Source: Spirochaetota bacterium (GTDB taxonomy: Bacteria; Spirochaetota; UBA4802; UBA5550). Taken from it: 64,000 nt of DNA. Below, one piece after another: positions 43,101 to 51,829 of the stretch. Under the pieces are notes generated by a model. It was given only the letters and a program-made list of their open reading frames with translations. It had not been told where the DNA came from and ran no database searches. The stretch is from the NCBI GenBank assembly GCA_017999915.1, contig JAGNKX010000007.1:1-64000 (forward strand), given 5' to 3'. The stretch's first letter is position 1. Every line of letters begins with the position of its first letter. The position numbers were made by a program, and so were the translations under genes.

Positions 43101-44072
43101 TGAAGTCATGACATCTTCATTCACCGATTCTAAAACGCTCCTGAACGTTTGATCGCCGTGTATTCTTGCCCGATGCACCAGTGTCACCACAAACATGCCA
43201 ATCAGATCCTGGATTTCACTTCGTTTTCTTCCCGATGAGGGGAAACCGACCAGCAGGTCTTCCTGGGCGGTTATTTTGCATAAAAGTATGTCAAAAACAG
43301 ATAACATGAACTTGAAAACAGTGGTGTTTTCTTGACTAATGAAATTTCGTATTTGATTTGATAAGGGAATTGATAGAATTTTCACCAGGGAAGACGCTTC
43401 ATACTTTTCTTTTTCAAACCTTGAATAATCAGCCGGTAAAGTTAATCTCTCCCTCGGTTCGGCAAGCTTTTCAATCCAATAACGCTTTTGTTCTATTATC
43501 TTTTCGCTGTTATAATCTTCTATTTGCTGAACCGAATATTCCTGATACGAGGTTGATAATTCCGGCAATTGCGGTTCGCCGTTATTGACATAGGCATTAT
43601 AGCATAGCGAAAGGTCATTGAAGAATATCCGCTGCGAAATGCCATCGCCGATTATATGATGCATGTCGATATATAGATAATGCTCATCAGTACCGGTTTG
43701 GATGAGAAACAGATGAAATAAGGAATCCTCTGTTAAAACCAATGGCCTTTTTGTTGCCTCAAATAAAACTCTCTTTATTTCTTCATATGAGGAATTCGGC
43801 ATCTGTTTTATTTCTAAAGAGACATCGGTGTGTTCAGAAACAGCCTGAATAGGGTCGCCATTGTTATTAATGCGAAAAGTTGTTCGCAAAGATCCATGTC
43901 TTTTTATTACATGATTGACGCTCTTCTGCAGGGCTTCAATATTCAAATGACCATGGAGTTGGAAAATACTGGGCAGCCGGTAATAGGTATTGCTGGGCGC
44001 GAGTTTGTCCAGGAACCAGAGACGTTCCTGGCTGAATGAAAGGAGTCCGTATTGAAGAAAAAAGTCGTTCAT
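40146..44072 (-). CDS. One-module NRPS (C-A-PCP-TE) with cysteine thioesterase
   Basis: The 1308-residue protein has a condensation domain (1-440, HHIIGDG at 138-144) and an adenylation domain (about 465-960, ATP loop YTSGTTGLPKG at 622-632, RTGDLGRYLPDG). It also has a carrier domain with Ser1017 in LGGNSLLAVKL and a C-terminal alpha/beta-hydrolase thioesterase (about 1070-1308). The thioesterase nucleophile Ser is Cys1144 (SYCLDEIAAFE), with Asp1171 and His1280 as probable partners. The A domain's GLGHDPLLRDIFLPL resembles aminoadipate-reductase-like A domains. Its position in a polysaccharide locus suggests transfer of an amino acid or small acyl group to a glycan. The substrate is unknown. 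Confidence 0.93.
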   Translation of the reverse strand: MNDFFLQYGLLSFSQERLWFLDKLAPSNTYYRLPSIFQLHGHLNIEALQKSVNHVIKRHGSLRTTFRINNNGDPIQAVSEHTDVSLEIKQMPNSSYEEIKRVLFEATKRPLVLTEDSLFHLFLIQTGTDEHYLYIDMHHIIGDGISQRIFFNDLSLCYNAYVNNGEPQLPELSTSYQEYSVQQIEDYNSEKIIEQKRYWIEKLAEPRERLTLPADYSRFEKEKYEASSLVKILSIPLSNQIRNFISQENTTVFKFMLSVFDILLCKITAQEDLLVGFPSSGRKRSEIQDLIGMFVVTLVHRARIHGDQTFRSVLESVNEDVMTSVANEEYPFQKIVEDLNVKREANINPLFQVFINSFPYPEDNLTLVGINCNNLTPEIATRGTNYDIELYIRPYERIKLELIYNKNLFTEVRIQFIMEQIECLISQVMEKPDSPIRDHSLVTENMAYLLPDPTAVLKENPGRLIIDDFNRHAEMDPGKVAVSDENETWTYGQLSVTSNRVAHYLHGKNIGRGDTVAILAKKGAALVCSILGTIKSGAAFLIIDPSNPQSRVLHYLNDAKPKFCIVIDGIDIQKDTVEYIRQHFETMALPNSHGEISRLLENCPEGVPGTAPDPSDMLYVIYTSGTTGLPKGIMGTHTPVVNFIEWQIRTFDLNQHEHVSMLSGLGHDPLLRDIFLPLSLGATLHIPGPDIMYRPKELLGWISKNNISVIHYTPAMGEIITGERTAINQIHCLRYAFSGGDILQSSLVRKMKKIFPRCACVNFYGTTETPQAMGYYIANDESPSLKVPIGRGIENSQLLILNDGMKMCGISEPGEIYIRSPHLSLGYLNDEKLTEERFITNPFTNSPADRMYRTGDLGRYLPDGMMEYIGRRDSQVKIRGFRVELGEIEAAIGSFNGIKDCIAVLREDNPGNPLVVAYYVPEHDTSIDIHRLQNHMRNTLPDYMVPAHYIELGSIPLTPNGKINRNALPESVTDTDVKTFVGPRTDVELKIAEIFKDTLKINKVGLFENFFDLGGNSLLAVKLIHRIETFLGKEIPLIRLFKNPTVHGIAEYCGGKASLETGVLETFNDKGSKIPIFYIGSTLVVKKCAEFWEKDRPVYGINIVGSDILFEDMNSFSIQKMASHYADEMIEVNPDRPFYIWSYCLDEIAAFEVCLELVKRGKTIGLLVLLDFARLGRNYSFSEGINDYGFKYLLNSLRIKSRRVYYKIFGQIKEIATYGTKEDRTLYDKFYTPACMEYEGNSISCPVLIFKSLEWKYLPFPSYLKKLQGDIKIINMPYMHLPMYRKEASIKKMVRICRYFINQRIEHN

Positions 44073-44156
44073 ATTTGCTTTATTGAAAAAATGTATCAGA
44101 TTATTACTTCCTCAATCATATAAAGCTTAGGCTGTCTGTCAAGATACAATTTCGAT

Positions 44157-44298
44157 CTCACCCGCGCTTTGCTCGCCATTTTTTAATCCTCACCCACAGA
44201 CCTCTCCATAAAATGGTGAGTTGGAAAAGTGTTGAAATCATTAATACCGAAACCCTTTCCATTTGATGGAGAGGGTGCGCGGAGCGTGAGTGAGGTCG
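44157..44298. repeat. Diverged dispersed repeat copy
   Basis: It opens CTCACCCGCGC and closes GCGCGGAGCGTGAGTGAGG. The middle TAATACCGAAACCCTTTCCA is the diagnostic internal word. It fills the gap between the VanZ and NRPS genes. Confidence 0.65.
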
Positions 44299-44330
44299 GA
44301 CAATGGAACTGGGGGTGAGAGACCAAACCC

Positions 44331-45509
44331 TCAGTCCGGATTCTTTTGTTTATTAATATGAAAAACATGGTTGCCGAGCGGAGTCGAGGCAGACACGCTT
44401 ATGTATGCATGCGATTTTTCAAATACCACAACCCCGAGTATCGTACCCAGAGTATTGCAAACAAGGTCTGTCAGGGAGGATGAACGGAACGGCATGTAAA
44501 CCTGAATCAGTTCGATGGCGAGGCTTATGGAGAAGCCGGTGAAGATAGCCGTGATATATACGAATGATTTGCGTTTTACGCCACAAACCCTGAAAAGGGC
44601 CGGAAGGAAAAATCCGAGTGGAATAAAACCCATAATGTTGATGGTTATATCTGAATAATATTTGATTTCTCGCCAGTAATTCACCCACGGTTTTGAAAGG
44701 ACCATTTTCTTTATTGCATGAAGGTGTCCAGGGATTATCAGGTTGTTACGCCAGGTAATGATATTGTGAAGAACGGGACCTGATGGTTCGTTCATTGGAT
44801 ACAGGGCTATGATGCTTTTTTCCCGCGAAAGAGAATCATGATCATGAGTGAGCCACATGACATAATGTTTGGACGCCTCGAACTGGTTCAACGCCCCTCT
44901 ATAAATAGCTAGTCCCTGTATCTCTCCTTCCCAGGGGACCCTGATGCGGGGATCGTTGCCCACCAAGAGGCGGGCGTTGGAAAGATTATCATTCATGGGA
45001 TTGAGTATGTATCTCGGGAATAGAGACGCTTTTTTGCCGTCAATATAAACGGTCGTACCAGATGCATCCATTGACACTGTTATTAAAGCCGTCTTATCCG
45101 TGATAAAAGCATCAGTCACCCCGACTTCATGGTATGCGTATTCCCCTGAAGGTCTTTGAACCCGCCTCCGCAAGATCAACTCGGACTTCCATTTTGCCAT
45201 CATGAAGATTTCCGGGTCCTTATCGTCATAGAAGCAAAGGATGTTGGAAAGCCAATTTTTCGTGGCAGAGTAGGGTTTTATCCGTATTTCAATGATTAGT
45301 GTATTATTATCCAGATTAGATAAAAGGCTTGAGTACGATAATATGTCGGCTTCTAGAATCTGGTTGTTTCTGATAAGAATGATTCCTTTATTGTCATTTA
45401 ATCGGCGGACGTTGTTTGCCGGTTTGAATTCAAATGGCCAGAAGCCTGCAAAAAGAATGATCAGTAGTATGATAATATTGATTAGAATTAATAATGGTTT
45501 TAATTTCAT
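44331..45509 (-). CDS. VanZ-like membrane protein with LamG-type domain
   Basis: The 392-residue product has one N-terminal helix (about residues 5-25), a beta-sandwich LamG/concanavalin-like domain (about 60-240, with VYIDGKKASLF and GEIQGLAIYRGAL), and a C-terminal VanZ domain of about four helices. That domain carries NIMGFIPLGFFLPAL, AIELIQVYMPFRSSSLTDLV and NTLGTILGV. VanZ domains occur beside envelope genes; VanZ gives teicoplanin resistance in some species, but the general role is unknown. The LamG part probably binds sugars outside. Third or fourth gene of a minus-strand polysaccharide run. Confidence 0.85.
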   Translation of the reverse strand: MKLKPLLILINIIILLIILFAGFWPFEFKPANNVRRLNDNKGIILIRNNQILEADILSYSSLLSNLDNNTLIIEIRIKPYSATKNWLSNILCFYDDKDPEIFMMAKWKSELILRRRVQRPSGEYAYHEVGVTDAFITDKTALITVSMDASGTTVYIDGKKASLFPRYILNPMNDNLSNARLLVGNDPRIRVPWEGEIQGLAIYRGALNQFEASKHYVMWLTHDHDSLSREKSIIALYPMNEPSGPVLHNIITWRNNLIIPGHLHAIKKMVLSKPWVNYWREIKYYSDITINIMGFIPLGFFLPALFRVCGVKRKSFVYITAIFTGFSISLAIELIQVYMPFRSSSLTDLVCNTLGTILGVVVFEKSHAYISVSASTPLGNHVFHINKQKNPD

Positions 45510-45554
45510 TAGCGGCCTAGTGTATGCATCAATTTTATAGATGATATGCTAGTC

Positions 45555-46847
45555 TCACCATGTGCCATTCAGTGCAAGAGAGACGCGATTTCTATAGTAA
45601 CCGGTTATTCCCTGAATGGCAGCCCCATTGCTATACACATAGCCGCCTATTAGGCTATACCCCGCCACGTATGCGTAATTCCATGTGAAATTGTATGACA
45701 TGGTGGCGGATACATGTTCTGTGAATTCATATGTGGCCGATACTGATAATCCAACGAGCCTGTTGGTCGTTTTCGTGGTAAAGATATAAACTTCACCATA
45801 AAAAGCCGAGGAAGTGAATAACAGTTTATCGAAAATTTGGCGTGTTATGTTCCCATCAATTCGCCAATTGGTTGTCGGATCAGCATTATTGGCCAAAACT
45901 GAATTCTGATAGGTGAAATTCAAGCTGGCATTGGTCCTTTGATCTACATCATGGGATACCATAATGTAGGTATAGAGGCTTATGTCATAGGGGGTGCTTG
46001 GAGGAATCACATACTGAACGCCAAGGGCAGTTATATTGCCTCGTGTGTTATGGGGTGAAAAAACGAAATCCGGCGATACCCGTCCTTCTATGAATAATTG
46101 CCGAGTGAAATCGTGCCGGTAACCCACACCAGGTCGGTGGACCTGAAGGATGCCTCCAGGATATGATCTGGTCCACTGGTATTCGTAAAATAAATATGTA
46201 TAGTTGGATGAGTCCCAGTGTATTTCGTGCTGCATCCGTGCCGTATTAACTAGGGAGTATTTTAGGTCTTGGTTGAGATTTATCGGGTAAAAAAACCTTT
46301 CAGTATACCATCGACTATTGCGAGTATAAAAATACTTGCTGAAACTGTTTGTGTATATCAATCGTATCAGGTAATACTTGTTAGCCTCAAATATGCCGGT
46401 AAGGTTGAAATTGTTTCTCCAGTATCGCATCCTCCCCTCTGAGGTGCCAAATAAATTTTCAAAAGTATCCGGTTCGGGAAAATTCTGAAAAACCTCGGAA
46501 ATCTGGAAAGACACAAGTTCGGAAAAAGCTTTTGTCAGATTTAATGCCGCATCCTGATTGTTGTTCGTTAAACCAAAATGCCTGGCATAGATCTGCTGGT
46601 TAACATGGCCCATCAGGTCAAGGGTATATGTTTTCCCTTCGTGGTGCAGTCCCAGGGCGATTAGAATTTCGGAAATATAATCGTATTTCTTTTTCTGAAG
46701 GGGGGTTTCGGCGATGGCTCTGATGTTGTCATCAAAGGTTTCACGGATTGTGCCGATTATGTTGAATTCCCAGGCATAGGATATGCCGGCTGCTGAAAAA
46801 AGCAGCAGTATTACTAATGCCCCAATTAAAGAAAAAAGTTTTCCCAT
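45555..46847 (-). CDS. Outer-membrane beta-barrel of the polysaccharide locus
   Basis: The 430-residue product has a signal peptide ending AGISYA (about residue 25). Many amphipathic strands alternate with turns, and the protein ends in tryptophan (LALNGTW), fitting a 16-18-strand barrel. It resembles the uncharacterised barrels found in exopolysaccharide gene clusters (TIGR03016/ExoP-like in outline). It lies 9 nt after the sugar transferase gene, so it is co-transcribed and may help export or anchor the polymer. Confidence 0.75.
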   Translation of the reverse strand: MGKLFSLIGALVILLLFSAAGISYAWEFNIIGTIRETFDDNIRAIAETPLQKKKYDYISEILIALGLHHEGKTYTLDLMGHVNQQIYARHFGLTNNNQDAALNLTKAFSELVSFQISEVFQNFPEPDTFENLFGTSEGRMRYWRNNFNLTGIFEANKYYLIRLIYTNSFSKYFYTRNSRWYTERFFYPINLNQDLKYSLVNTARMQHEIHWDSSNYTYLFYEYQWTRSYPGGILQVHRPGVGYRHDFTRQLFIEGRVSPDFVFSPHNTRGNITALGVQYVIPPSTPYDISLYTYIMVSHDVDQRTNASLNFTYQNSVLANNADPTTNWRIDGNITRQIFDKLLFTSSAFYGEVYIFTTKTTNRLVGLSVSATYEFTEHVSATMSYNFTWNYAYVAGYSLIGGYVYSNGAAIQGITGYYRNRVSLALNGTW

Positions 46848-46856
46848 GACAGGATT

Positions 46857-48317
46857 TTATCGCCCATGGCCAAGGAGCATCACGAAGATCGTCTTGAAGA
46901 AAACTTTAACATCCAGCTTGAGCGACCAGTTGTCTATATACTCCAGGTCCAGATCCATCCACTGGTCGAAGCTCAGGTCGTTGCGGTTTGGCTGTATCTG
47001 CCAGATGCAGGTGATGCCCGGCTTCATGGAGAGACGCCTTCGGTGCCAGATGTTGTATTGGGCTACTTCCGAAGGAAGGGGAGGCCGCGGGCCGATGAGG
47101 CTCATCTCGCCTTTGAATATGTTGAAGAGCTGGGGAAGCTCGTCCAGGCTTGTCTTTCTTAATATTTTCCCTATGATGGGGATGATGCGCGGATCGTTTT
47201 TAATCTTAAAGGCGGGGCCGTCAGCCTCGTTAAGGGCCTTCAATTCTTCCAGCTTTTTCTCAGCGTCCCTCACCATTGTCCTGAACTTGTACACATTAAA
47301 AATTCTGCCGTTCAGTCCCACTCTCTCCTGCTTGAATAATACGGGTCCCGGAGAAGCGATTTTAATCATGGCCGATATGATCAATAAAAAGGGCGATAAT
47401 ATTAAAAGCATGACCCCGGATACTAAGTAATCGGAAAAGAGTTTCATCAGCAGGTCCCGCTCCCTGTTGCTGGTGGAGCTGAGCACCATGGAGGGTATCC
47501 CGTTCAGCTCGTCGAAGTAGACCTGCGCTACCTTCGGCTCGTAAAAAAGGGAATGAATATGCCAATCCGGAAAGATCCTCACCTTGATGCCCATTAGCTC
47601 AATAAGGTGTATGTAGGCTTCGACGTTCTCTATCTGGTACATCGGCATGGCGAATATTACTTCATCAACGACGTTCTTTATAATCAGGGCTTGAATATCA
47701 TCCACAGCCCCGATTACTTTTATGTCATCCTTGACGTGTTTTCCTATCCTGTCTTTATTTATATCCAAGCAGCCGATGATATTATAATGTCCCTTGATAG
47801 AGTTGATCAAGTTGATGGCACCTACGGCTCTTTCTTTACTACCGATGATAAGCATGTTGCATTTATTGTATTCCGACTGCTCAGATTTTTTACTAACCCA
47901 ATAAATGATTGTTTTGCTGATCATTAATGTTAAAATATTGATGATATAAAAAAAGCCGAGGATTAACCTGCTGACGTCTCTTATTTTTAAAAGAAAAAGA
48001 AGCAGAACGAGCATAATAATACCGGCTGATACAACTTTGATAATATTGCTGTATATTATAGATAATTTTTTGGAAGCCGGAGTGTCCGTATTTATAAAAA
48101 ATAGCAGAATGAACCAGATGATTATTACAAACAGAGCAATTATAACATAATCAGGGCTCTCGCCTACTCCAGTGGATGTATGTGGTATAAAATTAGCTCT
48201 TATTTGATAGGCGACTATGTAGGCAACAAGGGTGAGCCCAATATCAAGTAACCTGTTTAATTGGACGATCAGTTGCCGTTTCTGTAATTTATCTATCAGC
48301 AAAATATTCTCCCGCAT
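46857..48317 (-). CDS. Polyprenyl-phosphate sugar-1-phosphate transferase (WbaP/WcaJ type)
   Basis: The 486-residue membrane enzyme starts polymer synthesis by moving a sugar-1-phosphate onto undecaprenyl phosphate. It has four N-terminal helices, a CoA-binding-like domain (about residues 150-260) and a C-terminal catalytic domain after a fifth helix. The catalytic domain shows KRLFDLLVSG-like KLFSDYLVSG, FKQERVGLNGRIFNVYKFRT and the conserved SLDELPQLFNIFKGEMSLIG, with GPRPP and RLSMKPGITCIWQ. First gene of the minus-strand run and divergent from the Wza-type gene across 1 kb. Confidence 0.93.
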   Translation of the reverse strand: MRENILLIDKLQKRQLIVQLNRLLDIGLTLVAYIVAYQIRANFIPHTSTGVGESPDYVIIALFVIIIWFILLFFINTDTPASKKLSIIYSNIIKVVSAGIIMLVLLLFLLKIRDVSRLILGFFYIINILTLMISKTIIYWVSKKSEQSEYNKCNMLIIGSKERAVGAINLINSIKGHYNIIGCLDINKDRIGKHVKDDIKVIGAVDDIQALIIKNVVDEVIFAMPMYQIENVEAYIHLIELMGIKVRIFPDWHIHSLFYEPKVAQVYFDELNGIPSMVLSSTSNRERDLLMKLFSDYLVSGVMLLILSPFLLIISAMIKIASPGPVLFKQERVGLNGRIFNVYKFRTMVRDAEKKLEELKALNEADGPAFKIKNDPRIIPIIGKILRKTSLDELPQLFNIFKGEMSLIGPRPPLPSEVAQYNIWHRRRLSMKPGITCIWQIQPNRNDLSFDQWMDLDLEYIDNWSLKLDVKVFFKTIFVMLLGHGR

Positions 48318-49328
48318 CGCTATTTATTTGTTATCATATAAATAACTGAGTTGTTAATTGTAAAAGCGATGTTATGCAAAATATAATATACAATTTATTA
48401 TAGAAATTTATCTGTTTGGATTTGCCACAATAATAAAAGAATTAAAGATCTGATTTAGATTATTCAGCTTAAAGAAACTATAATCCAAGAATTAGTCAAT
48501 AAAAAAAGGGACGGTGTTTTTTTATAAATTAAAATATATCATTCCGATGATTAATAAAAACTACATAGTATTAGATTTTAATCGACATTTAGACTATTCA
48601 TATCATATTAAGTGAGTTATTAAGATATCCAGAAATTAAGTAATCTCTTAATACCATTGTCATAAATAATTTAACAGTGGATCATTTGAGACCAATCGAT
48701 GATCTCGAAAGAATAAATTATTATGGCATTCCATGGATGAATCATTTAAAATGGCACTATCAATTATAAAATCCTGATGTTATAATTATATACATAATTT
48801 ATGTTCTGAATGTATTTAAGGAATTGGATGCATTCCTCTTTAAAAATGCATCGTGAGAAGTTAGCACTCTTAGAATACCATCGCCACCTTCTGTTTAGTC
48901 ACTGATTAGGATTTCTCCGCAGACGTTCGGAAGTCAATGCCTTATGTTCTTTTATTATGTAATATATTCCGTCTGCAAATGTATCCTTGTTCAGTTGAGA
49001 TATTCATGAGACATAATGAAAAAAAATTCGGACAAATTTTTAGATCTTTTAATTTAATTTTAAAAAGAGAACCAGGGCAATTATATTATTCTTGAATATA
49101 TATAGAAGTTAATATTGTATGGCTAATATAGATTAACGTGTATATAAAAAAGTTTTTCGATAATAATAAATCCCCCCTTAAGGACTAATTTTAATTAGTT
49201 TAGGAGAAAAATGTTGCATGTTAATTTCAAACTATAAATTGTATTTGTTAATTGATCAATAATTCGTAAGAATAGACAAACCATTATAAAAAATTACAAT
49301 CAATTAGTAATCCCAAGGAGGAAATATT
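48318..49328. promoter_or_regulatory. 1-kb AT-rich divergent control region
   Basis: No convincing gene longer than a few codons exists here. It separates the two divergent halves of the polysaccharide locus and is very AT-rich, with many TATAAT-like words and no strong -35/-10 pair I would commit to. A perfect 16-nt palindrome ACTAATTTTAATTAGT is at 49184-49199, just before a tiny frame with a strong ribosome site. I found no ops/JUMPstart word. Confidence 0.5.
49211..49237 (+). CDS. Possible leader peptide (8 residues) upstream of wza-like gene
   Basis: The frame MLHVNFKL then TAA follows a TAGGAG ribosome site 5-6 nt upstream. It lies 91 nt before the Wza-like start and 12 nt after the 16-nt palindrome. 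Position and strong site fit a leader peptide, but eight codons can arise by chance. Confidence 0.25.
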   Translation: MLHVNFKL

Positions 49329-49907
49329 GTGAAGAAAACATGCTTTGTTTTGTTATTCTTCGTTACATTCAGCCTTCTGTCATTTATTCATATTTTTGCT
49401 CAAAGCGATGATTATAAAGTAGGTATCGGAGATATACTTGAGGTTAGGATTCTGAAGCCTGAGGCATCGACGGACAGGACAACGGTGACTCCAAGCGGGC
49501 AGATTTCTGTTGCATATATCGGCAGTCTTCATGTCAAAGATAAAACAATAACTGAAGTTCAAAAAGAAATACAATGGCGTCTCGCAAGCGGATATCTAAA
49601 ATATCCTGTTGTTGTTGTTGCACTGATTGAGTCGCGAAGTATGAATTTTACTGTTTCAGGTGAAGTGATTCGTCCGGGATCATACCAGCTTCAGGAGAAA
49701 ACCACTGTCTTAAAGGCTATATCTATTGCCGGCGGTTTTACTAGGTTTGGTTCTAAAAGCCGTGTAAAATTGCTCCGACCCTTTCCTGATAAACCTGGCT
49801 ATGATAGTATAAAGATCAATCTACAAAAAGCAATGAATGGTGACGCCAAAGAAGATGTAATACTTAAACCAGGCGACATTGTTGTCGTATCAGAGGGATT
49901 CTTTTAG
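49329..49907 (+). CDS. Wza-like polysaccharide export protein
   Basis: The 192-residue periplasmic/outer-membrane-associated protein has a signal peptide ending IFAQ (about residue 25). A Poly_export domain (YKVGIGDILEVRIL, TVTPSGQISVAYIGSLHVKD) and one SLBB-like domain (about 115-185) follow. There is no lipobox and no C-terminal helix, so it is a short form of the family. The GTG start has a strong AAGGAGG site 7 nt upstream. First gene of the plus-strand export run with the Wzc-like and Wzy-like genes. Confidence 0.9.
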   Translation: MKKTCFVLLFFVTFSLLSFIHIFAQSDDYKVGIGDILEVRILKPEASTDRTTVTPSGQISVAYIGSLHVKDKTITEVQKEIQWRLASGYLKYPVVVVALIESRSMNFTVSGEVIRPGSYQLQEKTTVLKAISIAGGFTRFGSKSRVKLLRPFPDKPGYDSIKINLQKAMNGDAKEDVILKPGDIVVVSEGFF

Positions 49908-50043
49908 TGAAGTGTTGCATTATAAAGAAAAAATAGACCTTAATGATAATGATGCCGATAGTAATTAAATTGGTTTTAAAAATGAATCGCAATATACTGA
50001 TTTCTGGTGAATGATGAAATATTACAAATAGTGGGATGATAAA

Positions 50044-51627
50044 ATGGAAAAAAGTAATATATCAATTAATACCTCTCGGGATTTTATTAGGCCGATCTTC
50101 AGGCATAAATTATTGATTTTGATATCATTTGTCATTATTAGTGTGATTACATATATAATCTTATTAATGTTTACCAATGTCTACGAGGCTAAAGTATTGA
50201 TACATATAAAGGGAATCGGGCAGATTGAGGCTCAAACCTATGAGCGACTCGTGGCAACAAGAATTCACTTTACACAGATGTCCATTGTCACATCCAACCC
50301 GGTAATGAAACGAGCTGTCAAGGCTCTGGAACTTGATAAAAGACCATTGGACTATGAAACAAAATTCTGTCACTCCCTTAAAGTCCCCCTGGTAAAATGG
50401 CAAGCATTCAAAACACGACGATATATAGACGGTCTAAGCCCGGAGCTTAAGCAGCACTATAGATTTACATTTGCATTAAATGCTCTTAAGACGAATACGA
50501 CAACGACACTTCGCCCTAACACCGATATATTCGAAATATCAGTTAAAGATTATGATCCTGCATCGGCCGTCGCGATCGCCAATGTTGTGAGCCGTTCTTT
50601 TATAATTTATGACTTAGAGCAGCAGTTGGTCGAACTGGAAATGAAATATGGCGACCTGCATCCGACAATACTGCAATTGCAGGATAACATTTATAAAATG
50701 AAGAACAATCTAACCGGCAATGAATTGTCGGATATGGATGCCTATGGAACTGCAAGTGTAAAAATAATCGAGCAGGCATCAACAAATTATTTACCGGTTG
50801 GAAAACCGAAGATCCTCATTTTTCTCGGTGGAATTATTTTTGCTTTGGTTTTCGGGGTCGGTTTGGCAATGGTTGTTGATATTTACAGTAATTCTTTTAA
50901 ATCACCGCAGGATTTTGTCGATCATTTCAATCTGCCGGTTATTGGGACGATACCGAAAAGAATATTTTTCCAAAAAAATAAAATCGGTATAGAAAAATCA
51001 TCTGAAATGTATGAATCCTTTATGAGCGATTTGGCCGATCAAATGTTTATATTTATGAAGATTCAAAAGCTTAAAGTATTGTTATTTGCTTCTGCGAATC
51101 CCGTTTCGTCAAATTCCACCATAACAAGCAATCTGGGATATCATCTGGCGGGTATGGGTATTAATGTACTTGTCATAGATGCAAACATAACGAAACCGGT
51201 TGTTGATAAGTTATTAAATATTAATGAGTCTCCTGGTTTGGGGGATATAATCAAAGACGATTCGCGGAAAATTGAAGAAATTATAATATCAAAAGATGCA
51301 AATATCAGTTTTATGCCGGTTGGCGCTTCTTCAAAAGATATAATGAGTCTTTTAAGTGAATCGAAATTAAAAACGATTTTCAAGTATTGTAAAAATAAAT
51401 ATGATGCGGTTTTGATTGATTGTACCCTTGTAAGTAAGATGTCGGATATGGCTATGTTATTTTCAAACGCCGATGGCGTTGTGGTAATTGCAAACGAGGG
51501 AACAGACCACTTGCAAGCGACGAAAAAGACAATATATCTTTTAAAAAAATATAATGCCAATATAGTAGGGGGAGTTTTAAATAATAGAACATTCCCAATA
51601 CCGGATTGGTTATATAAAAGGATGTAG
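50044..51627 (+). CDS. Wzz/Wzc-like chain-length protein with degenerate kinase domain
   Basis: The 527-residue product has the Wzz plan: a first helix (about residues 27-47), a periplasmic coiled domain and a second helix (about 262-285). A cytoplasmic BY-kinase-like domain follows (about 335-520). Its Walker A reads ASANPVSSNSTITSNLGYHL: the usual G-x-G-K-(S/T) lysine is Asn, so ATP binding should fail. Walker A' (VIDANITKP) and B (DAVLIDC) are recognisable but altered. There is no Tyr-rich tail. It likely keeps a chain-length role without kinase activity. Confidence 0.88.
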   Translation: MEKSNISINTSRDFIRPIFRHKLLILISFVIISVITYIILLMFTNVYEAKVLIHIKGIGQIEAQTYERLVATRIHFTQMSIVTSNPVMKRAVKALELDKRPLDYETKFCHSLKVPLVKWQAFKTRRYIDGLSPELKQHYRFTFALNALKTNTTTTLRPNTDIFEISVKDYDPASAVAIANVVSRSFIIYDLEQQLVELEMKYGDLHPTILQLQDNIYKMKNNLTGNELSDMDAYGTASVKIIEQASTNYLPVGKPKILIFLGGIIFALVFGVGLAMVVDIYSNSFKSPQDFVDHFNLPVIGTIPKRIFFQKNKIGIEKSSEMYESFMSDLADQMFIFMKIQKLKVLLFASANPVSSNSTITSNLGYHLAGMGINVLVIDANITKPVVDKLLNINESPGLGDIIKDDSRKIEEIIISKDANISFMPVGASSKDIMSLLSESKLKTIFKYCKNKYDAVLIDCTLVSKMSDMAMLFSNADGVVVIANEGTDHLQATKKTIYLLKKYNANIVGGVLNNRTFPIPDWLYKRM

Positions 51628-51829
51628 TATTCAGGATCCAGTCATATTTTAGATTCATATTACATGTTAGAGATAGATTTGAAAGGCGATAGATGTTTTG
51701 TAAAAAAGTTCATAGAAAAACATGAACAAATAGATAGTCATCTTGCCGGCCATGTATCGAGCCGGCCTCTTTGCTTGAATTTGATAAGTAAACATATCCC
51801 ATTACAATTTAAAACATCATAAATATATC

